64,000 nt of DNA from Anabaena cylindrica PCC 7122 (GTDB lineage: Bacteria; Cyanobacteriota; Cyanobacteriia; Cyanobacteriales; Nostocaceae), in assembly GCF_000317695.1 (NCBI RefSeq), contig NC_019771.1, forward strand, positions 5,384,001 through 5,448,000, read 5' to 3'. Below the pieces are notes generated by a model that was given only the letters and a program-made list of their open reading frames with translations, was not told the DNA's origin and ran no database searches. Below, piece after piece: positions 54,574 through 62,103 of this stretch; the stretch's first letter is position 1; each line of letters opens with the position of its first letter. Position numbers and translations under genes: made by a program.

Positions 54574-54772
54574 AAAGTCCCTCATCTGCTGAAGAGTAGC
54601 CTTTTAAAAATGCGTCATGGCCGCGAGTAATTACCAAATGATTAGGCTTTGGTTGGATAGTAATTATCCAATTTCCTGCGCCTATACTTTCTAATAATGA
54701 TTCTGGTAAAGCCAACTTTTCCCCTGGGTTAAGTTCAACTTCATAAGTGATATTAACTATTTTATTTTTCAT
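54551..54772 (-). CDS. Cognate antitoxin of the MazF-type toxin
   Basis: 73 residues. N-terminal part with NPGEKLALPESLLESIGAG resembles AbrB/SpoVT-like swapped-hairpin DNA-binding antitoxins; the C-terminal part is acidic (SSADEGLYDDYTSG) and would bind the toxin. The gene overlaps the toxin by 23 nt, typical of a type II module with autoregulation. Confidence 0.8.
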   Translation of the reverse strand: MKNKIVNITYEVELNPGEKLALPESLLESIGAGNWIITIQPKPNHLVITRGHDAFLKGYSSADEGLYDDYTSG

Positions 54773-54780
54773 AAAACCTC

Positions 54781-54860
54781 ATGGGATGCGGGAAACTCAG
54801 TCTCTTCAAGGCTGAAAGGGAAGCGGCTCAAGGAATTTTAATCCCCGTCCATCCTAAAAT
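54781..54860. mobile_element. Possible IS200/IS605 (tnpB) 3'-end remnant
   Basis: CTCTTCAAGGCTGAAAGGGA, GCGGCTCAAGGAATTTTAAT and CCCCGTCC resemble the right-end guide-RNA scaffold region of cyanobacterial tnpB elements, which commonly end near AATCCCCGTC. There is no tnpB reading frame. Recognition is by eye and tentative. Confidence 0.3.
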
Positions 54861-54937
54861 GCGTAATATGCTTGGAAGAATTCGTTTAAATTTATTGTAC
54901 TCCAGGCAATCAAAACAGCCTAGCAATCTATTTATTG

Positions 54938-55073
54938 AAGTTTTATAGCGATCGCGCACTCCCGGACACTACAGCAACGAAAAGCACTTCGGTATTGAAG
55001 CCGCTGAACTGTACTGGCACTTTGTAGATGTAATTTGGATCATTCTGTTCGGATTACTATATCTACTTTAGGT
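54938..55073 (+). pseudogene. Displaced copy of the ctaE 3' end
   Basis: Matches 54028-54161. From GCGATCGC (a HIP1 site) to the stop codon I count five differences: GGT/GGA, GAC/GAT, TTT/TTC, CTG/CTA and TAA/TAG. All fall at third positions and all are synonymous, including the stop. Just upstream of the HIP1 site TGG becomes TAG. The copy continues past the stop with similar sequence and its own terminator. Confidence 0.9.
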
Positions 55074-55112
55074 ATTAATTACTTAGTTGTTCACTCCACT
55101 TGAATAACTTAT

Positions 55113-55136
55113 CAACCTCCATTTGGGGGTTTTTTT
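55113..55136 (+). terminator. Terminator of the displaced ctaE fragment
   Basis: AACCTCC-ATTT-GGGGGTT followed by TTTTTT; the counterpart of 54206-54226. It ends 10 nt before the stop of the WD40 gene on the other strand. Confidence 0.75.
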
Positions 55137-55145
55137 ATAGGTTTT

Positions 55146-56225
55146 TTACCGACTCCGCCAAATATGAATTTTCCCATCAAATCCACCACTAGACAGAAAT
55201 TGCCCGTCACGACTAAAAGCAATATCCTCAATGGGCTGCGCTAACGCATTCACCGACTTACTCTGACTATCAAAAGTATTTTTTAACTCACCCGTAGTTA
55301 AATCCCACAGCTTAATTCCATCTTTGCCACCACTGGCTAGGGTTTTACCATCAGGATGAATAGCAACAGTGTTCACCCAATTATTATGTCCGGTGAGGGT
55401 GTGGATTCGTTCACCACTGTTGACATTCCAAACTTTGATGCTGGCATCCCGACTGGCACTAACTAAAGCTTCGCCATTGGGTGTAAAAGCTAACCCAGTT
55501 ACTATTTGAGAATGTGCCACAAATGCTCGGATTAATTTGTTACTACGCAAATCCCATAGCTTAACTACACCTTTATTATCACCACTAGCCAAGGTCTGCC
55601 CATCAGGACTAAGAGCTAGGGTGTAAATTATATTATCAAAGCGTACCAAGGTAGCTAGTGGCATTTGTCGTTTTAAATCCCACAAGCGAATCCCATCTAA
55701 ACCACCACTGGCAAGAACTTTGCTATCAGCAGAAACCGCTAAAGACAATATTGGACTTGTATGTCCAACGAAGGAACGGCTAAACTGAAGATTTTTGAGA
55801 TTCCAAAGGTTAATTCTGTAGTCACTACCACAACTAATCAGAGTTTCACCATTGGGAGTAATCAAGATAGAGTCTACAGATCCTTGATGCGCTCTGTTAA
55901 TTTTACCCGAATTTTTGCCCTTTTGAGGATTCCAGAAGCGAATTATACCCTCATTTTCTGCCCCACCAGTGACCAAAAGTTTAGCATTTGGGCTAAAAGC
56001 TAGGGATTTAATAGCACCTGTATGCCCGATTAAGGTGTGAAGTAGTTGGGGATTAGCAAAAGTTTTACTATCTGGGGAGTTTGTCTTTAATTCATCAGCA
56101 GCGTAAGCAGGATGACTGTAAAACTCTTGATTCATAGGAATTGACAGAGCTACAGATGTCATGAATACCAAACTGATACAAGACCGAATAACCGTATTAA
56201 TTCCCCTTCTTTCTTCACTTCTCAC
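55146..56225 (-). CDS. Secreted WD40 repeat protein
   Basis: 359 residues; GTG start with GAGG 8 nt upstream. A signal-like hydrophobic segment follows at about 12-30 with a possible cleavage near AYA-AD. Seven WD40 blades from about 60, each with xxGHxxxVxSLAFSPxxxxLxSGGxDxxIxLW. Periplasmic or secreted scaffold; partner unknown. Gene order and repeat type resemble the WD40 half of the 36673-38745 kinase, without the kinase. Confidence 0.87.
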   Translation of the reverse strand: MRSEERRGINTVIRSCISLVFMTSVALSIPMNQEFYSHPAYAADELKTNSPDSKTFANPQLLHTLIGHTGAIKSLAFSPNAKLLVTGGAENEGIIRFWNPQKGKNSGKINRAHQGSVDSILITPNGETLISCGSDYRINLWNLKNLQFSRSFVGHTSPILSLAVSADSKVLASGGLDGIRLWDLKRQMPLATLVRFDNIIYTLALSPDGQTLASGDNKGVVKLWDLRSNKLIRAFVAHSQIVTGLAFTPNGEALVSASRDASIKVWNVNSGERIHTLTGHNNWVNTVAIHPDGKTLASGGKDGIKLWDLTTGELKNTFDSQSKSVNALAQPIEDIAFSRDGQFLSSGGFDGKIHIWRSR

Positions 56226-56299
56226 ACTTTATCCTCACCTGTTGACACCTATTGAATTAAATCAAGACTCAATATTCAGTACTCGGTATTCAGCCCTAC

Positions 56300-56593
56300 C
56301 TACTGGCGTGGTTTTTTCTTGGAAACGGTCATGATTGGTAAAGGTGGACTGGAAGAGTTAGACGGTAAATAATGTTGCACTACAGGCTCATCTGGTAAAG
56401 GGGGACGCTGTTGCATCCGCCATAACTTAAAGGCCAGAGCTATTCCTGTTGTTCCCAAACCAAAAGCGAATAACGACCAGCTATCATCCAAACCCCCAAT
56501 TAGTGCATCTACTACACCCATGGTGATTAATGCACTAATGATAGGTTCTTTCCGATATGCTGACTTCAAAAAACGAGGTAATACAGCGTTCAT
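56300..56593 (-). CDS. Small membrane protein of unknown function
   Basis: 97 residues from ATG 56593. Two short hydrophobic segments (about 17-35 and 38-58) and a Pro-rich, basic tail. No motif recognised. Same strand as the WD40 gene, 74 nt upstream of it, so possibly one transcript. Confidence 0.65.
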   Translation of the reverse strand: MNAVLPRFLKSAYRKEPIISALITMGVVDALIGGLDDSWSLFAFGLGTTGIALAFKLWRMQQRPPLPDEPVVQHYLPSNSSSPPLPIMTVSKKKPRQ

Positions 56594-57090
56594 CACAGCT
56601 TATTCAGTTCCCGTTAACTTTTTGTATAAATTTAACCTAGAATCTAACCTAGAATACCTCACAGGCGATAGATATTTCTGATTTAAGGCTATCAAGGCAT
56701 ATAATATTATAATTTTTTGGGGTTGGAGAGGTAGTGTAGTAATTCCCTATTATGTTTAGTAATTTCCTGCCAATCATATAGCAGGTGACAGCAGGTAAGA
56801 AACTTGATTAAATCTTGAACCGAAACTTCCGTAACACAAATCCCGTCAACCAAGATACAAATATAGGAATCCGGTTTGATTTTTGTTCATTATACTGAGA
56901 CTCAATCATTGATTCGATAAGGTTTATTGCAGATCAATGAGACTCCACCGTGAGCGTCAGCCGATAGCTTGTGTGGCGTAGCCATACGGTACAGGATCTA
57001 ACTGCAAAGCCAGATACCAAGCCAGTTTTACTCCTGACTCCTAACTCCTGACTCCTGCTGTATTTATTTTCACATATCATTTTAAAAGTG
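56594..57090. other. Spacer with a reversed TACAGCAG-family element
   Basis: 497 bases. 56928-57062 is the reverse-orientation, partial member of the TACAGCAG family (TTGCAGATCAATGAG at one end; AGCCAGTTTTACTCCTGAC and CTGCTGTA at the other). No gene recognised. Confidence 0.55.
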
Positions 57091-59739
57091 CTATAGTCTT
57101 TCACTACTAGCTTTTAATTTTGGATAAGCAATACGTTTATGATGGAATTGCTGCCACACATCTACAAATATTTGAGAAATTTTTGATATTTCTTCTCTTG
57201 TTAATCCAGAGTCTATTAATTGTTCATCTTGCCATTTAGCCCGGATAATATTATTCAGCATATTTAATGCTTGTTCTGGAGTAGCATCTTTAAGACTTCG
57301 CAATGCAGCCTCACAAGAATCAGCTAACATGACAATTCCTGTTTCTCTAGATTGGGGAATTGGTCCATCGTAACAAAAATCTGCTTTATTGACGATAATA
57401 TTGGGGTCTTCCTTAGCCATTTGCTGGGCTTGGTGATAAAAATAAGCGATCGCCATTGAACCCTGATGTTCGGGAATAAAAGCTTGAATCGCTGTGGGTA
57501 GACTATGTTTTTTAGCCATTACCAAACCTTCAGTTACGTGCTTTTTGATAATTGCCGCACTTTGCCAAGGATCTTTAATTTCCGTTTCGTGTTTATTCGG
57601 TCCTCCCATTTGGTTTTCAATAAATCCTAAAGGGTCATGCATTTTACCGATATCATGGTACAGTGTCCCAGCCCTAACTAACTCCACATTGCAGCGCAGT
57701 TTTTTGGCCGCAGCTTCAGCTAGAGTCGCCACAAACAACGTATGTTGAAAAGTTCCCGGTGTTTCAGTAGCTAGTCGTTTTAATAACGGACGGTTAGGGT
57801 TAGCCAGTTCTGCCAAACGAATCGGAGTAATTAAATCAAACAGTTTTTCCAAATAAGGACTTAAACCCAAAGCAATAATACTCCACGCCAAGCCAGATAC
57901 AGCAAATAACAGTGCTTCTTGCAGGACAATATACCAAGCAGAACCAAACGCCGCACCAACAAGTATATTCAAACCCAAGTAAATGCTGCCTTGAGTCAAG
58001 CCAAGAACAATACCTAATAATGCCAATTCCTCACGAGATTTAAATCTTTGGGCGACATAACTGCCCAAGATTCCCCCCGCAGCACCAGCCAGCAGCCCAA
58101 TCTTACTAATCTCCATACTCACTGGTAGTATCAGTGATAGTAGTCCGACAACTGTTACTCCCAAAGTCGGGCCATAAAAACTGCCCAACAATAAACCAAT
58201 AGCACTCCATGTAGTATATGGCACACCCATTGCCAAAACACTAGGGATACTAAGGGTGAGCAATAATATCAAAAAGCGATCGCGTTCTCGCAGGTGATTG
58301 CCAATACGCATTTCTACCCAGACAAAAACACCAAGAGCTATGCTAACCAAACCTCCTAAAAGAATTAAAGCCAGCCAATCTACCTCCCTCCGAATCAAGT
58401 GATAATGCTCAAGCACATCAAATTTCCATTCTGTAATTCGTTCCCCCTTCTTAACGATGACTTCTCCTTGCCGCACTTTTTGCATTACCGATGGCACTTT
58501 ATCCGCTTCTAATTGAGCCTTTTGTCTCGTTTGTTCTTCATCTTGCGTGAGATTCGACCGGAGTACAGCCAACAAAACTTTACTTGCCAATGATTCAGCT
58601 TCACCAGGGACAGAAATTTGTACTTGTAGGCTCACCGCATCCTGTAAAATACTACGCGGCAGTCCAGGTGCTATACCTTGAGTAAGCATCCGTTCTGCAC
58701 TTTGGTGTACTCCCAGTTGTGCTTTTATCCAATCCTCATCTGACAGTTGTAAAAGGAAAGTTTCTGAATATACTCTCTGCGATCGTTCTGCCTCCATTTT
58801 TACAAGTTTCTCAGTAGCTTTGGCATATCCAGATCTAATTTGATTTATTTGGGCAACTAGTAAAGATAGATTTTTTTCTGAATTAGTGAGGCGATAAGCT
58901 TCTAATTCTGCTAATGCTTGAGAAATATCCGTCTGTCCCTCCTTGATTAAGGGTATAGATAAGGACAACAGCGGACTACGCAAAGGTCTGGAAAATGGTT
59001 GTCTATCAATTGGCCTCGACTTAGGCATCAACAATTTATAATTTTGTTTCTGATTATTTTCTAAAGTTACTTTTAGCTGTTGCCATTCAGACTCCAGACA
59101 AGAACGGAGATAGCGTTGGGTAGGAATAGACAAAACCGATACATCAAAAAAAGGAAAAGGCCCAGCAATAGCACGAAGTTCATTAGCATCATCGAGCAGT
59201 TGTCGCAAATGTTCGTTAATTTGTTCATTTTTTTGGGCATTAATCATCAATACAGGCTGAGAACGATTTCTCACTGCTTTGCGCTCGTCTTCTGTTTGTT
59301 TGCGATCCTCGATACTTGCAGTATTAGGGGCAATAAATGTCTGTGGTGCAAAAGAACCAACTTTCATCTGCGGCTGGTTATATAATTCATGCCCCATAAC
59401 ACCTGTGAGAGATATCACGGTAATCACCAAAATCACCGCAGAACGCTTTTTGTATAACCAGCTGAAAACAACAGCATAAATGCCAGGCTTCGTTTTGAAA
59501 GATTTGGGCGTTGAGTGAAGAGCTTTTCTTCCTTGTCGGTGTCCACCTTCATCAGTAGCTGGTAACAAAAACACAAGTAAATTCTTGAGGATATTCCTGA
59601 AAAATTTTTTGTTATGACTCTGACTGCTGGGACTACTCGCCAAACCCAGCCACTTCGCTTTACGGCATAACACTTTGCACTGTCGCCGCCATTGCCTTAA
59701 TTGCTGGTTTAAAGACCGCAAAAATTTCTGCGTTTTCAT
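57091..59739 (-). CDS. PgpH-type 7TM-HD phosphohydrolase
   Basis: 882 residues from ATG 59739. Order: short cytosolic N-terminus, membrane segment (about 95-113), a large 7TMR-HDED extracellular domain (about 120-410), seven membrane helices (about 430-630), and a cytosolic HD domain (about 665-870). HD motif HDIGKMHDP at about 695-703 with upstream HTLFVATLAEAAAKK and later IPEHQG. In Firmicutes PgpH degrades cyclic di-AMP; cyanobacteria also use c-di-AMP, so this is the likely substrate (inference). The start TTG 36 nt upstream is less likely. Confidence 0.9.
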   Translation of the reverse strand: MKTQKFLRSLNQQLRQWRRQCKVLCRKAKWLGLASSPSSQSHNKKFFRNILKNLLVFLLPATDEGGHRQGRKALHSTPKSFKTKPGIYAVVFSWLYKKRSAVILVITVISLTGVMGHELYNQPQMKVGSFAPQTFIAPNTASIEDRKQTEDERKAVRNRSQPVLMINAQKNEQINEHLRQLLDDANELRAIAGPFPFFDVSVLSIPTQRYLRSCLESEWQQLKVTLENNQKQNYKLLMPKSRPIDRQPFSRPLRSPLLSLSIPLIKEGQTDISQALAELEAYRLTNSEKNLSLLVAQINQIRSGYAKATEKLVKMEAERSQRVYSETFLLQLSDEDWIKAQLGVHQSAERMLTQGIAPGLPRSILQDAVSLQVQISVPGEAESLASKVLLAVLRSNLTQDEEQTRQKAQLEADKVPSVMQKVRQGEVIVKKGERITEWKFDVLEHYHLIRREVDWLALILLGGLVSIALGVFVWVEMRIGNHLRERDRFLILLLTLSIPSVLAMGVPYTTWSAIGLLLGSFYGPTLGVTVVGLLSLILPVSMEISKIGLLAGAAGGILGSYVAQRFKSREELALLGIVLGLTQGSIYLGLNILVGAAFGSAWYIVLQEALLFAVSGLAWSIIALGLSPYLEKLFDLITPIRLAELANPNRPLLKRLATETPGTFQHTLFVATLAEAAAKKLRCNVELVRAGTLYHDIGKMHDPLGFIENQMGGPNKHETEIKDPWQSAAIIKKHVTEGLVMAKKHSLPTAIQAFIPEHQGSMAIAYFYHQAQQMAKEDPNIIVNKADFCYDGPIPQSRETGIVMLADSCEAALRSLKDATPEQALNMLNNIIRAKWQDEQLIDSGLTREEISKISQIFVDVWQQFHHKRIAYPKLKASSERL

Positions 59740-60148
59740 TACCTCTGGGTGTAGTTCCTTACTTTGATAGCCCAAAACAAGACAATCTTGACTACTGCTC
59801 CATGAATTATTGGCTTATATATACATAAATTGATTCTATCGAATAGAGTTTTTAGCAGATAACCAAAACAACTACATATCAGACAGCGGTTTTTCTTACG
59901 CATTGGTTTGTGTGAATTGTAGCAGCTGATCTGCCCTAAAAAAACTTATCCAAAACCAGATAAACCTCGTCCAAGTTGAAAACTGGAGTTTTATAAAAAG
60001 GGAACACTTCGACAAGTGTTACAGTGAGCTTGCCGAACTGCTCAGTGCATCACAGGGAAGAGTACAGGATTTAGGAACAAAACCATTAAAAAAACTATTA
60101 GTTTCAAAGTAGACGCGGTTTAAATCCAGGCAATTAAAAATTTATGCT
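59740..60148. other. Spacer upstream of the PgpH-type gene
   Basis: 409 bases. ACACTTCGACAAGTGTTACAGTGAGC near 60003-60030 is a palindromic repeat; the rest is AT-rich with the promoter of the HD gene. No gene recognised. Confidence 0.4.
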
Positions 60149-61075
60149 TCATCGCGGGCGAATAACGCGGGGTGCAGCAAAGATAGATAGTGGAGTCAAT
60201 TCCCGATTTATGCCACATCCTTCTTTTGTGGGCTTGTTAGTATCCAGGGTAATATTATACACACCTGACCAGACGGCTACAAGTGCATCAGCTAATTCCA
60301 ACATTTGGGAAAAGCTACTTAGTCCCCAGCCGGGTGAATTAATGGCTAACAGTTGCCAATTAACAGGAATGCCTGTTGTACTGTTATATGCTCCTGATAA
60401 GGCTCCAGTAATTGCGCTTCTAGGATGTGAGTCCATACACCAAGGATCTTCTTTCCCGGAATTATTTGTAGTTCGCAAAACTGTTAGTTGCCAATCTTCT
60501 AAGGTACTCAGAAAGCAATAAAAAGCAAAGGCGATGTTGCTACTTAGTGGTTCTTGTCTACTCAGTTCGGTTCGCGCCCGTTCTAATTCTGCTCCTTGAG
60601 CTAATAAAGTATTGATTTTTAATAGTTTTTGTGTTAATGGTGTGGTTGTTTCTCCCAGAAAAGAAATCGTTTGGGGAATGAGGGTCAAGGGGTCGAGTTT
60701 TTCTGTGAGAGATTGAGCGATCGCATATCCTATAGCTAGGGCTGCATCTGTTACCATCGGCTCAGTATGCCAAATTTGTAATACTTGCAGTAAATTGTGT
60801 TTAAGTTTAATAGTATCTTCGTGAAAAAAAATTGCCACTGGTAAGGTGGCTAAAATTATTTTTACCCAAGCATAATCAGTTTTTTCCCAAACAAGAGATG
60901 CTTGTTGCTGACGCTTTAACCAATCATCTACATTTAATCTACCTAGTGCAATTAAACTTTGGCTACCCAAGATAGCCATTTTACCTAAATCACCAGCATT
61001 TTCAATAGCTAAATTTTCTCCCAAGAATGCGCCTATAAAAATACCTCTAACCCGACTTACGAGAGAATAACGCAT
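60149..61075 (-). CDS. ADP-ribosylglycohydrolase-like protein with altered metal site
   Basis: 308 residues. RVRGIFIGAFLGENLAIE at 9-26 and DSHPRSAITGALSGAYNSTTGIP at 215-237 follow the N- and C-terminal signatures of the ADP-ribosyl-(dinitrogen reductase) glycohydrolase (DraG/ARH) family. In active enzymes the C-terminal motif is GDxDT, which holds Mg. Here it is Asp215-Ser-His217, so the second Asp is lost; the N-terminal TDDT-type pair is also not seen. A catalytically weak or inactive relative, possibly a binding protein. No DraT partner near. Single gene. Confidence 0.7.
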   Translation of the reverse strand: MRYSLVSRVRGIFIGAFLGENLAIENAGDLGKMAILGSQSLIALGRLNVDDWLKRQQQASLVWEKTDYAWVKIILATLPVAIFFHEDTIKLKHNLLQVLQIWHTEPMVTDAALAIGYAIAQSLTEKLDPLTLIPQTISFLGETTTPLTQKLLKINTLLAQGAELERARTELSRQEPLSSNIAFAFYCFLSTLEDWQLTVLRTTNNSGKEDPWCMDSHPRSAITGALSGAYNSTTGIPVNWQLLAINSPGWGLSSFSQMLELADALVAVWSGVYNITLDTNKPTKEGCGINRELTPLSIFAAPRVIRPR

Positions 61076-61149
61076 ACAATTTTAGATTTTAGATTTTAGA
61101 TTGTATTACAAATGTTTAGATTCCAAAAACCAAAATCTACAACAAACTT

Positions 61150-61614
61150 CTAGACTTTTTCCTTTCTCAGATGATGTATCAATGCTTGTAGACCTAACAA
61201 ATAACTTTGGACACCAAAGCCACTGATTTGACCAATTACCACTGGAGCTATATAAGAATGATGACGAAAATCTTCACGACGATAAATATTGCTAAGATGC
61301 ACCTCTACAGTTGGTAAATTCACAGCAGCGATCGCATCCCGCAGAGCCAAACTAGTATGGGTGTATGCCCCAGCATTAATTACAATCCCTTGATGTAGTC
61401 CTAATGCCTGGTGAATCGTATCTAGCAAGACTCCTTCATGATTTGACTGCACAGCAGTAACTTTTGCCTGTAGCTTTAGTCCTTCTGCTTCTAACAGTCT
61501 ATTAATGTCTACTAGGGTCAGAGAGCCGTAAATTCCCGGTTCCCTCTGTCCTAGTAAATTGAGGTTTGGCCCGTGCAGTATCAAAATACTTAAAGTTGGC
61601 AACGTTAACTCCAA
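61150..61614 (-). CDS. aroQ: Type II 3-dehydroquinate dehydratase
   Basis: Shikimate pathway enzyme removing water from 3-dehydroquinate. About 150-154 residues; forms dodecamers. Motifs: LHGPNLNLLG at the N-terminus, REPGIYG with catalytic Arg24 and Tyr29 (numbered from 61614), QSNHEG, INAGAYTHTS and EVHLSNIYRREDFRHHS. There is no ATG: TTG 61614 and TTG 61602 are both possible, the latter with GGAG at 6 nt. It lies 13 nt after the 45-codon gene at 61628-61765 and is likely cotranscribed. Confidence 0.93.
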   Translation of the reverse strand: MELTLPTLSILILHGPNLNLLGQREPGIYGSLTLVDINRLLEAEGLKLQAKVTAVQSNHEGVLLDTIHQALGLHQGIVINAGAYTHTSLALRDAIAAVNLPTVEVHLSNIYRREDFRHHSYIAPVVIGQISGFGVQSYLLGLQALIHHLRKEKV

Positions 61615-61627
61615 TCACTCCAGATAA

Positions 61628-61765
61628 TTAGCGACTGCGGCGACGTTCGTTCACAGGAATCGGAATTAGTTCCGGTTCCGGTTCAGCCTCTGGCCCCAGC
61701 AAGGCTCCCATTAGCTTCCGCGCTAACTCTTTAAGCTTTTCCAGTACCTTTTCTATATAATCCAT
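61628..61765 (-). CDS. 45-residue small protein upstream of aroQ
   Basis: Clear frame MDYIEKVLEKLKELARKLMG... with an amphipathic, Lys/Leu-rich helix at 1-23, a Pro-Glu-rich middle (EPEPELIPIPV) and a basic tail RRRSR. AGGAG lies 11 nt before the ATG. Ends 13 nt before aroQ, so an operon. No known family; may be a membrane-associated or binding peptide. Confidence 0.65.
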   Translation of the reverse strand: MDYIEKVLEKLKELARKLMGALLGPEAEPEPELIPIPVNERRRSR

Positions 61766-62103
61766 TGAACTGAACGCTCCTGAGATACTACCTCAATTTT
61801 AATTAACTTTAGTCGCAGAAACTGGCGTATTATTGCACCTCTGGCTTCTAGCAGGGTTAACACGTTCTGAGATTTAGAGCTAAAGTTGCTGCTAAAATTT
61901 TATTTTGTGTTTTCCCTTACTCCTTAGATTATCACATTAGTGATGGGTGATTGGTAATGGGTAATTGGTAATTGGTAATGGGTAATTGGTAATGGGTATT
62001 GGGTATTGGGTGGCAGAATATAAATACTTCTTCATCTTCCCCAGTCCCCAGTCCCCAGTCCCCAGTCCCCAGTTCCCAGTCCCCAGTCCCCAGTTCCCAA
62101 TCC
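61766..62103. repeat. Spacer with (TTGGTAA)n and (CCCCAGT)n arrays
   Basis: 338 bases. GGGTAATTGG/GGTAATT units at 61939-62011 and about eight CCCCAGT units at 62038-62103 that run up to the topA stop. The promoter of the 45-codon gene is in the left part. Confidence 0.75.
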
